Positions 12,382-24,249 are shown, counted from the stretch's first letter. The stretch is DNA of 64,000 bases from Rhabditoides inermis (GCA_963966185.1 CAWZYM010000070.1:43501-107500); one strand, 5' to 3'. Notes: generated by a model from the letters alone, not told the origin. Made by a program: numbers and translations.

Positions 12382-15300
12382 TATGATATCGACATGCTTA
12401 ATACTGTATTATAGATAGCTCGCCTCGCTGCGTCTCGTCCCAAGCACATGATCAGTAGGATCGATCAGATCGATGCGGTAGGTTAATAGTTATAAAGGGT
12501 ATCCCCATTTTCACGGTACTGCAATTATTGGTGGTCGGTCAGACAAACGAGAAATGACGAAGAAATTATGCGAAACAACCTCATTATAAGGTTTTTCTCA
12601 CTTAATGCGTAGCCCCCAATTATGCGTACACTCAGAGTGTACGCAGAATCGGGCTCGTTTGCGTCACGCATGCGTAGCCTGTACACGCAGTGTGAGCATA
12701 TACTTGAGTTATAACCGTATCCAGAGCCAAATTCAGGGGGAATCGAATTCCAAGCGTTTGTCGAGATACCCCTCCTCCATATCATATTCAAATTTGAGCT
12801 CTCTAGCTCAACTTTGAAGAAAGTTATTTCCAGTTTACTTTTTTACCTATTGAACACCTGGATATCGATGGTTATCGATGAATATAAAATTTAGTTTTCA
12901 CCAAATCAAAAATCGAATTCCAAGCGATTCTCACAATTCCCCTTGCGCAGCTGTGAAAATTTCAAAAAATTTCAAAATTTCTGAACGGAGTTATTTCCAG
13001 TTGAAGTTGGAGAACTCTGCTTCATTTCACTTGCAAATGACCCTAATTTCCAAAAAAACAGACCGCCAAGCGCGCGAATCGAGCTGTCGAATGATCTTGC
13101 GTGAACCGATAGCGCAGCTAGATGCGATGAAATGATGTCTAGGAAATATTCAGCGAGATGGCTGCCGTACCGTGAACCGAGGGGACACCCTATATATTGT
13201 CGGCCGATAACCGAATAATGATGTAAACGAGTCTTACTTACTTGATGAATGTATTGATTGTAGTGTTGCGGTGCTTTGTCGTCCGAGTGTTGGCAGTGGG
13301 TGCGTGGTGGGGGAACGGGAGGAGGAGGGGGCATGGCGAGGGACCCTCTCGCACTCCTGCCAGCACACGCTGAGAGGGTCGTGCTCAGAAGACACGACAA
13401 GCACACCAGCTGGGTACGTGCCGTTACAGTTGCCGTCTTATATTGTTTGGGAAATGTTTGTTTTGAGGGTGTGGACCTGGTGTCTTCGTTCCGTGGGGTT
13501 CACGTCATTTCGGAAGTCAGAGTCTGCTCCCCTGCAGACCTATGCGGAAGAGTCGATCCAGGAGATGAGATCATTGCGATCGGACACGCTGTCGTTAGTC
13601 TCCCTCCCTCTCTCTCTCTCTCTCGCTTTCTCTCTCTCTCTCTCTATCTCTCTTTTCCCTTTCTCTCTCTCCCTCCATCTTTTCACTTTCCCTTTGTCCA
13701 GGTGATTGGCTGGGAGTTGTTTCGCGTGGCTGCCTTGTTGGGAAGCGATTCTGACATGGACCTGCAGTTGGTGCTCAAGAAGCGACCCGATGGGGGAGCC
13801 GGACAGGTACGGTGATGTCATTGTTGTTACCGTATTCCCCACCTGATTCTTGTAGCCGTCCCGCGCGTCGGAGGGGGGCGAATCGCGCGCCCTCGCAGCC
13901 ACTATGCCTGGCAGCCGAGCAGCTCACATGCATGCCACGCGGTATGTGCCTTTTCATCTTTGCTAGATTATTCGCTTTTGTCATGTGATGCGTTACAGTG
14001 ACGTGCTGGCTCTCGAGAGTATGGGTGGACCTCTCATCCGACGTCGCTCCACGTCCTTCGCAGTGCAGCTGAAGAGGCTGATGGACGACGAGAAGGAGGA
14101 GGGCAGGGGAGGGGACGGCGAGAGGAAGGGCAGGTGAGCAGAGAGGGAGAGGAGGAGCCTTGCGTTGCAGTGTGCCGCCTGCCGCGCGCCCCCGCCGCGT
14201 CCGGCGCGCCTCTGTGGGAGTGATGTGTGTGGGGAGAGGAGGGGAGGGGGACGTGCACGGAGACCTCCTGGCTCTCCTCAACGAGACTGCAGCCGCCGCC
14301 CCCGTGCGCGTCATCAAGAGGTACGGTATGCATACTGTAGTCTGAAGTTTGATGGAATTTGTTTCGTTGATAGAGTGATGTGAATGGTGTTGAAGATCAC
14401 TGTTTGTTTACTGAACATTACCGGTACTGGTTCAGTCACTTTTGTGGCAGTGAGTCACTTGTGTGATAGTTGTCCACTCGAACTGACTCATCTCTCTCTC
14501 TCTTTCTTCTTTTCTCCTTCCCTATCTATCTCTCTCATCACACCACTCCTTTCAGGGCTCGCACGATGCGCCACCAGCCGGATGGATACGTACGCTCGTT
14601 CGTCGACAACAAATTGGTGGGTTATTGATTTATCGATCGACGCGTTATCGATTGATTAGGTGCGCGAGGTGGAGGAAGACGTGGACGGCGATCAGCTGAC
14701 GTTCAACGTGCAGTGTGAGTGGAGTGATCTCTCTGTCTCTGTCTGTCTGCCTCTCTCACTCTCCATCATGATAGTCAGTGTGTGTGTTGAGGTCCGTCGG
14801 AGTGGGCTTCTATCGAGGTGGTGTCAGAGGCGGAGGCTGCGCGGGCGGCCGGCGGCGCGGCCCATGCCAAGACGACGGACATGGAGTGGGCGGCGCCATA
14901 CAGGTAGCAGAGCTGGGATGGGTGTCATGTCATCCTCTCTCTCTCTCTCTCTTCCTACCTCTTTCCACTTGCAGCGAGCTCCCCTCTGTCGCATTCCGCG
15001 CGCCCGCCGCACACAGCAACGCGTCCGCCATCAGTCTCGACTCGCCCAGGTGGATCGGAAGGTGGCAGTGTACCGTACACATATGGTTGTGACGTCACCT
15101 TGCAGCCGGATGACGTCATCGACGGACGAGGGGTTCGCGGTGTTCGCGTCGTCGCCCGTGGGCCCGGGCGGAGTGCTGCCGAGTGCGAGCGGATGCAGTA
15201 TCGCCAGTACTGTAGGAGGGGGTGAGTGTGCCTACTGTATACTGTCTAACTGGCTTGTCTGTTTGACCGAGGGAATGTCTAGGCGGTTCTCTGATGTCCT

Positions 15301-16607
15301 CGTCGATGCACTCTACGAGTGAGTGGGCGGACGCGGTGCGGGAGGGGCAGACGCCTCCACTGGCTGCCCTCCCACACGCACCCACACCAGATGTGCCGTG
15401 TCAACTGCTGAAAGACAAGACCCTCGAGGGATGGGTGAGGAGGAGGTGCGTTGAGTGGACAGTGAGAGAAGAGGGAGAGGGAGAGTGGAGTGGACAGTGA
15501 GAGAAGAGGGAGAGGGAGAGTGGAGTGGACACTGAGAGAAGAGGGAGAGGGAGAGTGGAGTGGACAGTGAGAGAAGAGGGAGAGGGAGAGTGGAGTGGAC
15601 AGTGAGAGAAGAGGGAGAGGGAGAGTGGAGTGGACAGTGAGAGAAGAGGGAGAGGGAGAGTGGAGTGGACAGTGAGAGAAGAGGGAGAGGGAGGGTTGCG
15701 GTTTTGAGGAAGACTGGCGCCGAGCAGAATTCGACGACGAACAAGTGGCCGAAGTGCTGGATGGTACTGCGAGGACCGCACATCTACCTATATGCCGATC
15801 AGTTTGTCAGTCTCCCTATTCCTTACCTTTCTCTCCCCCCCCCCCCCCCCCCCTCTCTCTCCCTCTATATCTCTCTCTATCTCTCTCTCTCCCTCTCTCT
15901 CTCCCTCTCTCTCTCTCTCCCTCTCCCTCTCTCTCTCCCTCTCTAACTCCTTTGCAGGCCAAGCGTGCCGACAAGGTGATCGCAGTGGCTCGCAGTGTAT
16001 GCGCAGTCGAGTATGATCTCAAGACCAGCAAGAAATTGTGAGTATCGATTTGACCGATACGTGTTATTGATTATTTCAGCGTATTCCGTGTTTCTCGCTC
16101 GGCGATTGTCCACTACTTTTCTTGTAACAACATGAACGATATGAAGAAGTGAGTCTATTCTGTAAAATGACGTCATATTATCTGAATGGTTTTCAGTTGG
16201 ATGCAGAAGATTAGCCAGGCTAGTGGATACTTCAATAATATGTCTACAAGTATGCAGCCAGTAAGCACGAGAGTCTGGTCCAAGTGTGAGTATTGATCGA
16301 TATTGATTAGCTTATAGATTGATTCAGCGGTGTCGTCGATCAAGGGTTCGGACACGGAATCAGCAGACGATCCACAGTCGCCTCACTATAGCACAGTGAC
16401 AGGGATGCAGTCGCATCGGTGAGAGATGTTCATTTCTCTTCTCTCCCTTCTCTGTCTCTCTCTCTCTGCCCCCCCCCCTCCCCCTCTCTCTCCCTTCTCT
16501 ATGATGTGCATTGCAGGGACCTCTCCTCCCCAGTCCACCACACCCTTCCTCGTTCTTCTGGTCTGACGAGAGGCCGAGTCAACTCATTCGACCAACACCA
16601 CAAATAG
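10881..16607 (+). CDS. cnk-1: Connector enhancer of KSR (CNK) scaffold protein
   Basis: CNK proteins are cytoplasmic/membrane scaffolds that link Ras/Rho signalling to the RAF-MEK-ERK module. The domain order is that of the family. A SAM domain runs from [20 protein letters not shown] to the [17 protein letters not shown] helix (11,005-11,410). A CRIC region follows (11,560-11,890, with [18 protein letters not shown] and [16 protein letters not shown]). A PDZ domain follows (13,455-13,800: [39 protein letters not shown]). A linker precedes a C-terminal PH domain that opens with LEGWVRRR (15,425) and continues [19 protein letters not shown] to MNDMKNWMQKI (16,200). The start is the Met at 10,881 ([14 protein letters not shown]) and the stop is TAG at 16,605-16,607; AATAAA lies near 16,987. 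Introns hold two MITEs, an AT array and a 35-bp minisatellite. Family confidence is high; linker exon junctions between 13,860 and 15,400 are less certain. Confidence 0.88.
11904..12193. mobile_element. 290-bp Tc1/mariner-like MITE in a CNK intron
   Basis: The ends are inverted repeats (CACTCTGAATTTCGAAG at the left, its reverse complement at the right), with similarity continuing for over 80 bp. Both ends abut TA (11,902-11,903 and 12,194-12,195), as in Tc1/mariner insertions. There is no coding capacity. It lies between the donor after LIFWLD and the acceptor before the RPPFEG exon. Confidence 0.75.
12318..12379. repeat. (AT)n microsatellite
   Basis: A pure AT run of about 60 bp inside a CNK intron directly after a donor (GGAGGTGAATT). 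Confidence 0.95.
12494..13191. mobile_element. About 700-bp degenerate TIR element in a CNK intron
   Basis: The left end AGGGTATCCCC...TTCACGGTA matches, inverted, the right end TACCGTGAAC...GGGGACACCCT. The flanks are TATA-like, suggesting a TA-targeting element. The interior is A/T-rich with a repeated GTTATTTCCAGTT motif and no transposase frame. The termini are diverged, so the boundaries are approximate and the call is moderate. Confidence 0.5.
15455..15692. repeat. 35-bp purine-rich minisatellite in a CNK intron
   Basis: About seven near-perfect copies of a 35-bp unit (GTGAGAGAAGAGGGAGAGGG, then AGAGTGGAGTGGACA). The array lies in the intron that splits the PH domain after LEGWVRRR. 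Each unit contains GTGAGAG, which resembles a 5' splice donor, as in the larger TAF1 array. Confidence 0.9.
15833..15950. repeat. CT-rich tract before a CNK acceptor
   Basis: A C-run of about 20 followed by about 100 bp of CT-rich sequence ending in CTCCTTTGCAG. It works as, or has grown from, the polypyrimidine tract of this intron. A comparable tract is at 13,600-13,702. Confidence 0.85.
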
Positions 16608-16619
16608 GGAAGACTATCT

Positions 16620-16665
<46 letters not shown>

Positions 16666-17104
16666 GGACCTTCTCCCGTGGAGTGTGGATGCTATGCTAC
16701 TCTTCAGTTTTGCATATCCCGATTCGTTGATTGTGATGCTACTCTACCCCCATTACTCAGCAATACTCTTTCTCCCACCATTGTTCAGTGATACCGTATA
16801 GGTTCAGTTATGATGTCTTTACTGCGATGAGCTTTTCTTTTATGCAGCTTTACACCAAGACCATGAAAACTCCACCACAGACAGCAATACTATTCAGCCC
16901 CGTGTGACTTTAATATATTTGTTGTAATAATTCCTGATTTCTAGTCTGCACAATGCACTCCATTAAATGTGTGTCGTGTTTTGTTTGAATAAATGATTGT
17001 GCACTAGTTTCGTGGCTTTTGTGAACACGAAGTTCGGTAGTCTCTCCGATCATACTCATACTATCTAGTTCTTTACCAAGAAAAGTTACTTTTGTATTTT
17101 CAGA
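16608..17104. other. CNK 3' region and POFUT2 upstream region
   Basis: This holds a (CT)n run at 16,622-16,663, a candidate poly(A) signal AATAAA at about 16,987, and a TTTTCAG acceptor-like motif ending one base before the POFUT2 start codon. The spacing of about 500 bp, same-strand order and acceptor motif would allow trans-splicing of the downstream message; this is inferred only. Confidence 0.5.
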
Positions 17105-17185
17105 ATGTTATTACTGTGGTTACTTGTGGGAGTAGTGAGCTGCCATGAGGAGACTGTTTCCAGGGTAGATCCGAAACAGTGAGTG

Positions 17186-17220
<35 letters not shown>

Positions 17221-17510
17221 AAGAGACATTGTGTAGGTACTCTGTGGCGCAGGACCGTCGCTTTCTTCTCTATGAGGTGAACAGGGGAGAGGGAGTGAAC
17301 CTTCGAAGGGACGTCTACATGCGGATAGCCAACGCCGTGCGCACACTCAGACAGAGAGGTGGGCGGAGCGAGAGGGGCGGGACTTGTACTTGCTGACGAA
17401 GAATGATGACAGCGGTTGTATGCAGGCGAGAACTGGGTGTTGGTGCTTCCCCCGTGGGGCGGGCTCTATCACTGGGACGATCAGGAGACACGCGTCATGT
17501 GAGTGAGACG

Positions 17511-17557
<47 letters not shown>

Positions 17558-18629
17558 GGAGAGAGAGAGAAAGAGAGAGAGACGGGGAGAGAGAGAGAGA
17601 GGTAAAAGATAGGGGGAGAGATATAGACAGCTATCGACTATCTGTGCTTTCCTACTTTATCATCCGGGTGGACACTGTCTATTCTTTCCGTCATTCTTGG
17701 CAACATACATTCATTAGGTGGTCTGCTCTCTTCGACGTTGCTTCTCTCAATCGCTTTGTTCCCGTTATCGAGTTCGAGGAATACTTGAAAAGTACGGAAT
17801 AGTCCGATTGTTCCTGAACTACTATTTCATAATTCCATTCCAGAAGTGCCGTCTCACTCCATCTCTCGTGTCGTCTACCTCCAATCTTTCGCGGAGGGCT
17901 GGGGTGCGAACTTCGAGATGAAATGGGAGAAACGAGGGTGTCTACAGGGAGACAAGTACTACACAAAAGAAGGAGACAAGTGGTGGGTGAATTGAGCTAA
18001 TTATTTTTCTGTCATAGTTTTTCTATCCCTCATTTTCGCAAGCAGATCAAATTATTTTCTTTGCGAGTTGCAAGCAGATCAAATTATTCTCCTACCGTAA
18101 CACCTATTTTTGCAAGCAGATCAAATTATTATCTTTGTAAGTTGCAAGCAGATTCAAGTTATTCTCCTACCGTAACACTTATTTTTGCAAGAAGGTCAAA
18201 TTATTTTCTTTGCAAGTTGCAAGTAGATCAAATTATTCTCCTACCGTAACTCTTATTTTTGCAAGAAAGTCAAATTATTCTCTTTGCAAGTTGCAAAGAC
18301 ATCAAATTATTCTCATACCGTAACCCATATTTTTGCAAGCTGGTCAAATTATTCTCTTTGCAAACTGGTCAAACTATTTGATCTCGTTTCAGGCACGGCT
18401 GGTTCTTCTCGTATGGGTCTGTGTGGGCGCGAGACTTGGAGTGTGTATCCTTCCAAGGAGACAGCGAGACTCTAGCTGATATGATGCAGAGGGACTACGC
18501 GGCAGAGTGAGTGCAGAGAAGAGAGTGAAGAGAAGACGAAGAGCTTGCAGGTCTTCGGTGATGCTCGAGCGGGCCGAGACGGTACTGCATCACAGCTACG
18601 GAGAGAAAGACTACTGGATGGCCAGAAGG

Positions 18630-18684
<55 letters not shown>

Positions 18685-18718
18685 CTCTCGCTCTCTCGCT
18701 CTCTCTCGCTCTCTCTCG

Positions 18719-18752
<34 letters not shown>

Positions 18753-19699
18753 TCTTTTTCTCTCTCTTCCTTTTCTTTCTTTCTCTGACGGTCTTCACGT
18801 TGTATGTTGCAGGTCTATGCGCTATTCCCCTCAGCTCGTATCTGTGGCCGCGTCGTTCCGAAGAGAGAGACTGGATTCGGACGATGAGAGGGATGGTGTG
18901 AAGAGGGAGGAGGACTGGAGGGATGACAGGGTAAGTGAGAGAGAGATAGAGAGATGGAGAGGGAGAGGAAGAAGAGGAAGGAGAGGGAGAGGGAGAGGGG
19001 TCGTTCCAGCCCCGCTCCCCTCCTCGTGGCGGTCCGTTCGTGTGCGCGCACTGGCGTCGCCGGGACTTTGTCCGCGCACACGGAAAGCAGCTGCCGAGTG
19101 TGCGAGGCACGGCGGAACAGGTGGGAGAGAGGGAGAGAGGGAGGGAGGAAGAGAGAGAGAAAGAAAGAGAGAGAGGGAGAGAGAGCGCTCTTTCAGCTTA
19201 CCTCTCTGGCGACTCGACTTGGCGTGCGGCGCGTCTTTCTCGCGACAGATGCGAGCAGCGACGAAGTATGCAATGTTTTGTTGAAAATGGCATGGGCACT
19301 GTTGGTTATTGTACCACTTATGAGCGTGTCGACTATCTGTTGTTCAGGTGAACGAGCTGCGTTCTCTTGTGCCGTCAGTGGAGGTGGTCCGATTCGGGGA
19401 GGGAGGGGAGGGCGACGGTCTGATAGACGGACAGAAGACAGTCGTCGACCAGGTAGCCACTCAGAGGTTCACTCATTCATTCATCGGCCTTCCAGATCAT
19501 CTGCTCCCACGCGCGTCATTTCATCGGTACCCACCAGTCGACTGTCTCGTTCCGCATCCACGAAGACAGAGAGATGCTCGCATTCCCGGCTGAGACGACG
19601 TTCAACCGTCTCTGTCCGGACGACGCGACCCAGGAGGCGGGTCGTCCTGAGGGGGCGGGGCGCTGCGAGCCGCCCAGCAAGTGGCGCATTGTGTATTGA
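17105..19699 (+). CDS. POFUT2: GDP-fucose protein O-fucosyltransferase 2
   Basis: POFUT2 adds fucose to Ser/Thr of folded thrombospondin type 1 repeats in the ER. The start is the Met at 17,105, whose product begins with a short hydrophobic signal peptide ([13 protein letters not shown]). Family motifs then follow in order: [19 protein letters not shown], then [13 protein letters not shown] (matching the human [13 protein letters not shown]), [38 protein letters not shown], the region [16 protein letters not shown] (human GVHLRRKDFIWGH, part of the GDP-fucose site), [20 protein letters not shown], and the terminus PSKWRIVY, like human THWKITY. The stop is TGA at 19,697-19,699. It has roughly ten introns, several microsatellite-rich. 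No truncation was seen; the length (about 400 residues) suits the family. Confidence 0.9.
17184..17220. repeat. (GA)n plus poly-G after a POFUT2 donor
   Basis: The sequence GTGAGTGGAGAGAGAG grows straight out of the 5' splice donor into a GA run of about 25 bp and a G run. A second run of the same kind follows the next donor at 17,514-17,600. Confidence 0.85.
18018..18385. repeat. Roughly 60-bp tandem repeat in a POFUT2 intron
   Basis: About six diverged copies of a unit built from GCAAGCAGATCAAATTATT, TCTCCTACCGTAAC and a TTTTTGCAAG link. No coding role is evident. It accounts for nearly all of this intron between the GDKW exon and the HGWFFSYG exon. Confidence 0.8.
18630..18785. repeat. 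(CT)n tract in a POFUT2 intron
   Basis: About 150 bp of CT with scattered CG and TTT interruptions, starting right after the donor of the SVMLERAE exon and ending before a TATGTTGCAG acceptor. Confidence 0.9.
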
Positions 19700-19982
19700 T
19701 AGATTGATAGTATTGATTGTTCGAGTGCCTTGGTGGGTTGATACAGCGTAATCTCTTTCTCTATTTTGGCTATTATTAGGCCAGATACGGGATTGCCTTT
19801 TTCCAATAGGCCTTGTCTGTGCTTTCGGCGACCTTTATCGTTTTTGTTTTCGAGCTCGGCGTTGTAGCATTCATCTCTTTTCGTGGTAGCATGCAATGTA
19901 TACACTAGATAAATATGATGCAGTATTATGCGTGGCGGACACGGATTGATGTGAGAGAAAGGGCGGGGCGTAGGTGGGCGTG

Positions 19983-20752
19983 TCAGACAGCGTGGTGTGA
20001 GAGGAGGGTGGCCTGTTTGTCAGGCTGCACTCCCAGACGACGCATGAACAGCTGACGAATGGGTTTGTTGAGAGCGAGGAGGACGGGCGCATTCGAGGCA
20101 CACAGAACGTCGTTCACCACGAACCTACAACCGATCATCTCTCTCCCTCTCATTCTCTCTCTCCCTCCCATTCTCTCTCTCTCTCTCTCTCTCTCTCCCG
20201 GAGACCTACCACAGTGTGTGGTACATCCATGCGTCCTTTGGTGGTGTGAGGGCAGATAGAAAGGAGAGGATCTGAAAGAACAGGGTTGGAGAAAGGAGAG
20301 AGGAAGGAGGGGACTCACTCCGAGTGCAAGATAGGATACGAATATGATGAATGCTGAGAGAGCGAGTCGCATCACTAGCTCGCCCGGACGCCGCACCACC
20401 ACATGGGTTCTGAACACGTAAACAAATAAACAAAAAATAACAAATAAACAAAGCTGATCAGATCATGTAAATATTGTGAAATATTAGAACATGTAAACCA
20501 GCAACTCACTGTACTCGTATAAAAATGGCGAGATAAAGGAGGGATACGACTAGATTGATAACGACTCCATCCAGAACAGCTAGTCCGAGGAAGTACACCT
20601 GAAATTAATTATTCATTAATTTTGATAATTTTCGATCGCTTTGATTTGTGGTGTCAATCATAATCATTCTTTGTTGCCGATCTTTTATCTATATTCTGAG
20701 CAGATGCAGATCTGATAGCGGCAACTCGTGAACAGCATTGTTCTTCTTGGGT

Positions 20753-20790
<38 letters not shown>

Positions 20791-20796
20791 CTCTCT

Positions 20797-20850
<54 letters not shown>

Positions 20851-20859
20851 CTCTCTCTG

Positions 20860-20908
<49 letters not shown>

Positions 20909-21598
20909 CTCTCTCGCTCTCCGTGGATATGCTAGGACGCGCATTGTCATTGATTGAATAGTTATCATTGTCTTGCCGGAAAATAGCGTATAGATAACCA
21001 TTCGGGAGCCAATAAGATCACTTTTGAAAAGATGAATAAACTATGGATATCGATTTCTGAAATGCCAACATGTGATAGTGGGGGTGTGATGATCCAACTG
21101 AGATTTCTCGCGTCTCGATTATCTGCTATTCACCCCAGATCAGCACTGATTTGATCGGAGGCGCTATAAGCTCAGGATTAGTGGGATTGACTCTATTGCG
21201 CATTGTAAGGAGAGGAAGGGAGGGGAGATCAATGAAACAGTGATAAGAATATTATGTGAATTCCTGCGCGCATTATGTCTTTTCCAGAGATTATGGTTGT
21301 GTTTTTTGACCCGAGATTGGGAGTTCCACGCTAGAAAACACGGCAAACATAAACATGGTTGCAGAAGATTGTGTGATATTGAAATGAACAAGTAAAGGTT
21401 GTAAGTGAATTGGCCACCTTGTGGAAATGCTGGTCTTTGGATGTGAATATCACACTGCCCGTGTCTGGTTCAGTTATGAAAGTGAACTCGGAAAATAGTA
21501 AGGGAAAGACGGAGAGAATAGGCAGTGTCCATTGGAGACATAGGAGGAATGTCGTCACCTGAACGAGAATCTCCCTTCCTCTTCCCTTCCTCCTTCCT

Positions 21599-21642
<44 letters not shown>

Positions 21643-22215
21643 CATCTCTATCTCTATCTCTATCCAAAAAAGAGAATATTCACATTTGGTCTCCACCAAG
21701 TGTTCTTATGCTTGATGGGGTAGAAAACTGCGGTGAATCTGAGAGGATGAAATAATATCGTTTTTTTTAATTGTTTTAATGACAACTCACCGATTGACTG
21801 CTATAAAAATGATTCCAATGGCCTGTGCGTGAGTGAAGTAATTGACTCCAGCAATGGGAATGATTGACCAATTCTCCTGAGTATTATGTTGAAAAAACAG
21901 ATCACAAAATAAAAAAAAGAAATACTTACTCTGTAAAAGCTTTCCGGGAAGAAACCAAATATGGGAAACTTGAAGAAAATTGTAGAAAATATGGCCATAA
22001 GAATATCGGCAACAGAGAGATGAATGCAGAGTCGGAAGAAAGGCGAGCCATACGGCTGACGGTGACGCTCCCTGCAACGGAACGCAAGCGTAAGAACTGA
22101 CGCAGAGTGACGTCACGAACTTGTATATGAGATAGACGAAGAGTCCGTTGATGGGGATGCAGATCATAGACATGACGGTGGAAACCACCTCGACTATGAT
22201 GTGTGCACTGATCAT
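19983..22215 (-). CDS. Srg/Srv-type serpentine chemoreceptor (7TM GPCR)
   Basis: This family of nematode receptors usually works in sensory neurons. The start is the Met at 22,215 (MISAHIIVEVVSTVMSMI), the first ATG after an in-frame upstream stop. TM1 and TM2 include INGLFVYLIYKFV and LSVADILMAIFST. The characteristic segment after TM3 is split by an intron: an exon ending AIGIIFIAVNR joins FTAVFYPIKHKNTWWRPNV (near 21,700), the motif typical of Srg/Srv proteins. Further hydrophobic segments are LLCLQWTLPILSVFPLLFS (21,530), VYFLGLAVLDGVVINLVVSL (20,560), LALSAFIIFVSYLALG (20,350) and the last TM with WFVVNDVLCASNAPVLLALN (20,150). The product ends RRLGVQPDKQATLLSHHAV. Some exons between 20,600 and 21,500 could not be placed with certainty. 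Confidence 0.8.
20758..20922. repeat. (CT)n tract in a chemoreceptor intron
   Basis: About 165 bp of CT with regular CG interruptions. It is a GA tract on the gene strand. A second CT run of about 30 bp is at 21,601-21,632 in a neighbouring intron. Confidence 0.9.
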
Positions 22216-22348
22216 CTTCCACTCTCGGTGAGAGAAGAGCGAGAGAGTGTGGACAGAGAAGAGCGTCAGACAGGAGTGCCCGAGCCGCGAGACCGACTCA
22301 GCCCGTGGAGCGCATGCGAGTGCTGATTGAACCGTCTTCCATCGGGCG

Positions 22349-22396
<48 letters not shown>

Positions 22397-23388
22397 TGAT
22401 AAGAACGCGACGGCGGATGACGTTGCAGCTTCCTGATCCGTTAAATTGGGCGAAATTCGAAGTGAGTTATCACAAACATACCGGATACAAGAACCAGATA
22501 CAAAAATTGAACCAGATTAAACACAAAAAACTGATTGTGGGAGTGAAAGTGGTTTATCATAAGGTATTGTGATTACTCACTACTTTCGACTCGACCAGTT
22601 ATCATGAGTAACCACGTTGCACAAGTGATAATATAGCTGTACGGGGGTAGCGCACATAAGAAAACGACTACACCGCAACTCAACTGTATTGATATTGATG
22701 CGATATTTGTTGTTTGTTCCGGACTGACATTTTGATGATATTTCATGCTTGTCTGTGCTTATAAGAAAAACATCTGTCTGGATGAAATGATACAGTTGAT
22801 CACAGTCCGTTTTAGAGTTGCCGGAGACAAAGCTGATAAACGATTAAACGATATCAAATTAAAAAACAGTATTTATTTTTTGCCGAAACAATGTTATGAA
22901 CTCTCATGATGCAGAGCGGACTGGGCAAAGATGGGGAAGAGCTTCTGTTTGCAATGAGTGATGAAATGCAAAGACGAACATGAAAAAAAAAATGAAAATA
23001 ACATGTGTTACATAACACAAAACATGTTGCAAGGAATATGAAATCTGTAAAGAGATCGGGCAGATATTGGGTGGACGAGGAAGTCTGAGAAGACGTTTGT
23101 CTTATGAGCTTGTCAGCTTGTCTGTACGAGGTAGTCTCAGGTAGGCTTCAAGAAAAAAAAACATTACAAACCAGAGGACGACAACCTGGAAAACTTGAAC
23201 GATGTGGTTCTTTTTTCAATAATGAACAACCTTAGCGGATCAATTCAAGACAGTTGAGTTTGCGGAAGTAGGTAATCGCATAATCAACATTGTGTGAGTG
23301 TGATATGATGCGTTCATGAGTGGAGAGTAGTCTGCCGCCGACACAGAGACAACGCATCGCTTATGCAGTTTCGGCATTGACACCCGGG
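22216..23388. other. Intergenic, no gene recognised
   Basis: A divergent intergenic stretch between the chemoreceptor and the secreted peptide gene. It holds a (GA)n run at 22,350-22,393. I found no conserved reading frame, RNA gene or paired inverted repeat. Confidence 0.5.
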
Positions 23389-23394
23389 TATAAA
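23389..23394 (+). promoter_or_regulatory. TATA box of the small secreted peptide gene
   Basis: TATAAA in the context CCGGGTATAAATGGG lies 31 bp upstream of the first A of the chosen start codon, so the untranslated leader should be very short. It is one of the few clear TATA boxes in the window and suits a strongly expressed, tissue-restricted gene. Confidence 0.6.
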
Positions 23395-23424
23395 TGGGAG
23401 AGTGGGAATGAGTGGACAGCAAAC

Positions 23425-23833
23425 ATGCACATCATCATCGTCCTTCTCGCTCTTGTGGCCTTCGCCGCTGCACAGTTCTTCGGTGGGTTACTGCTCCTGC
23501 TCCTTCTGCTCCTCCATATCCTGCTCACATCCCTCCCTCACTTCTCATCTTTCAGGTCGTCCTGGAATGACAATGGCCCACAGGAATCAGCAGATGCAGT
23601 TCCGCAATCAGAACCTCCAGTTCAGAAACCAGCAGCTCCAGATGCAGAACATGCAGCTCCGACAGAGGGTGCGTCTCCCCCCTCTCCCTCTCTCTCCTTT
23701 CTCTACACCCCCTCTCTTTCAGGCTGCGTTCGGTTCTCCGTACGGTATGCATGGTGGCATGATGGGTCATCCGATGGGTCATCCGATGGGTATGGGTGGA
23801 CCCATGGCAATGGGAATGCCCCTCTTCGGATGA
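23425..23833 (+). CDS. Small secreted Gln/Asn- and Met/Gly-rich peptide
   Basis: Three exons encode about 90 residues. Exon 1 is a signal peptide (MHIIIVLLALVAFAAAQFFG, cleavage likely after AAA). Exon 2 is a run of R-N-Q heptad-like repeats (FRNQNLQFRNQQLQMQNMQL). Exon 3 is Gly/Met/His-rich (MMGHPMGHPMGMGGPMAMGM) and ends PLFG, stop. Introns have GTGGGT and GTGCGT donors and TTTCAG acceptors. A TATA box lies just upstream. The composition fits a secreted structural, cuticular, lumen-lining or antimicrobial-type peptide; I do not recognise the family and assign no function. The same frame is open upstream of the Met, but the TATA position argues for this start. Confidence 0.75.
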
Positions 23834-24249
23834 GCACAACACATAACTCAAACTACAAAATACGATCTTATGTACAGTATCGAATATCGTCTTGACGGAC
23901 GGCAATCACTTTCTTATTATTGTGAAGCTGCATTCATAGTGTTTAGTACCCTTCAGATAAAGATATTCATTGTCACTGAAATGTTTTGATTAGCAGACGG
24001 ACCGATTAGGGTAGGATAAAACCAGCTGACCCCGCCCCTTTCATTAGCATCGCTTAGGACGGTGAATGCCCCCTCCTCCATACTTATATAATACCAATAT
24101 TGTCTTCTGTTGATAAAGTTTTTATATTAGCGTGAGCACACAAAATACCTGTATCGATCGCAAAAAACATGATGGTGAGTAGAAGAGAGAACTAGACTAG
24201 TTCGGCTAAGAATAGAACCGGATGGGCTTCGAATGTTGCCTACACGGTT

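Noticed and set aside
12494..13191. Autonomous mariner transposon in CNK
   Set aside because: Terminal repeats are degenerate and no transposase reading frame or DDD motif is seen; it is listed only as a candidate non-autonomous element.
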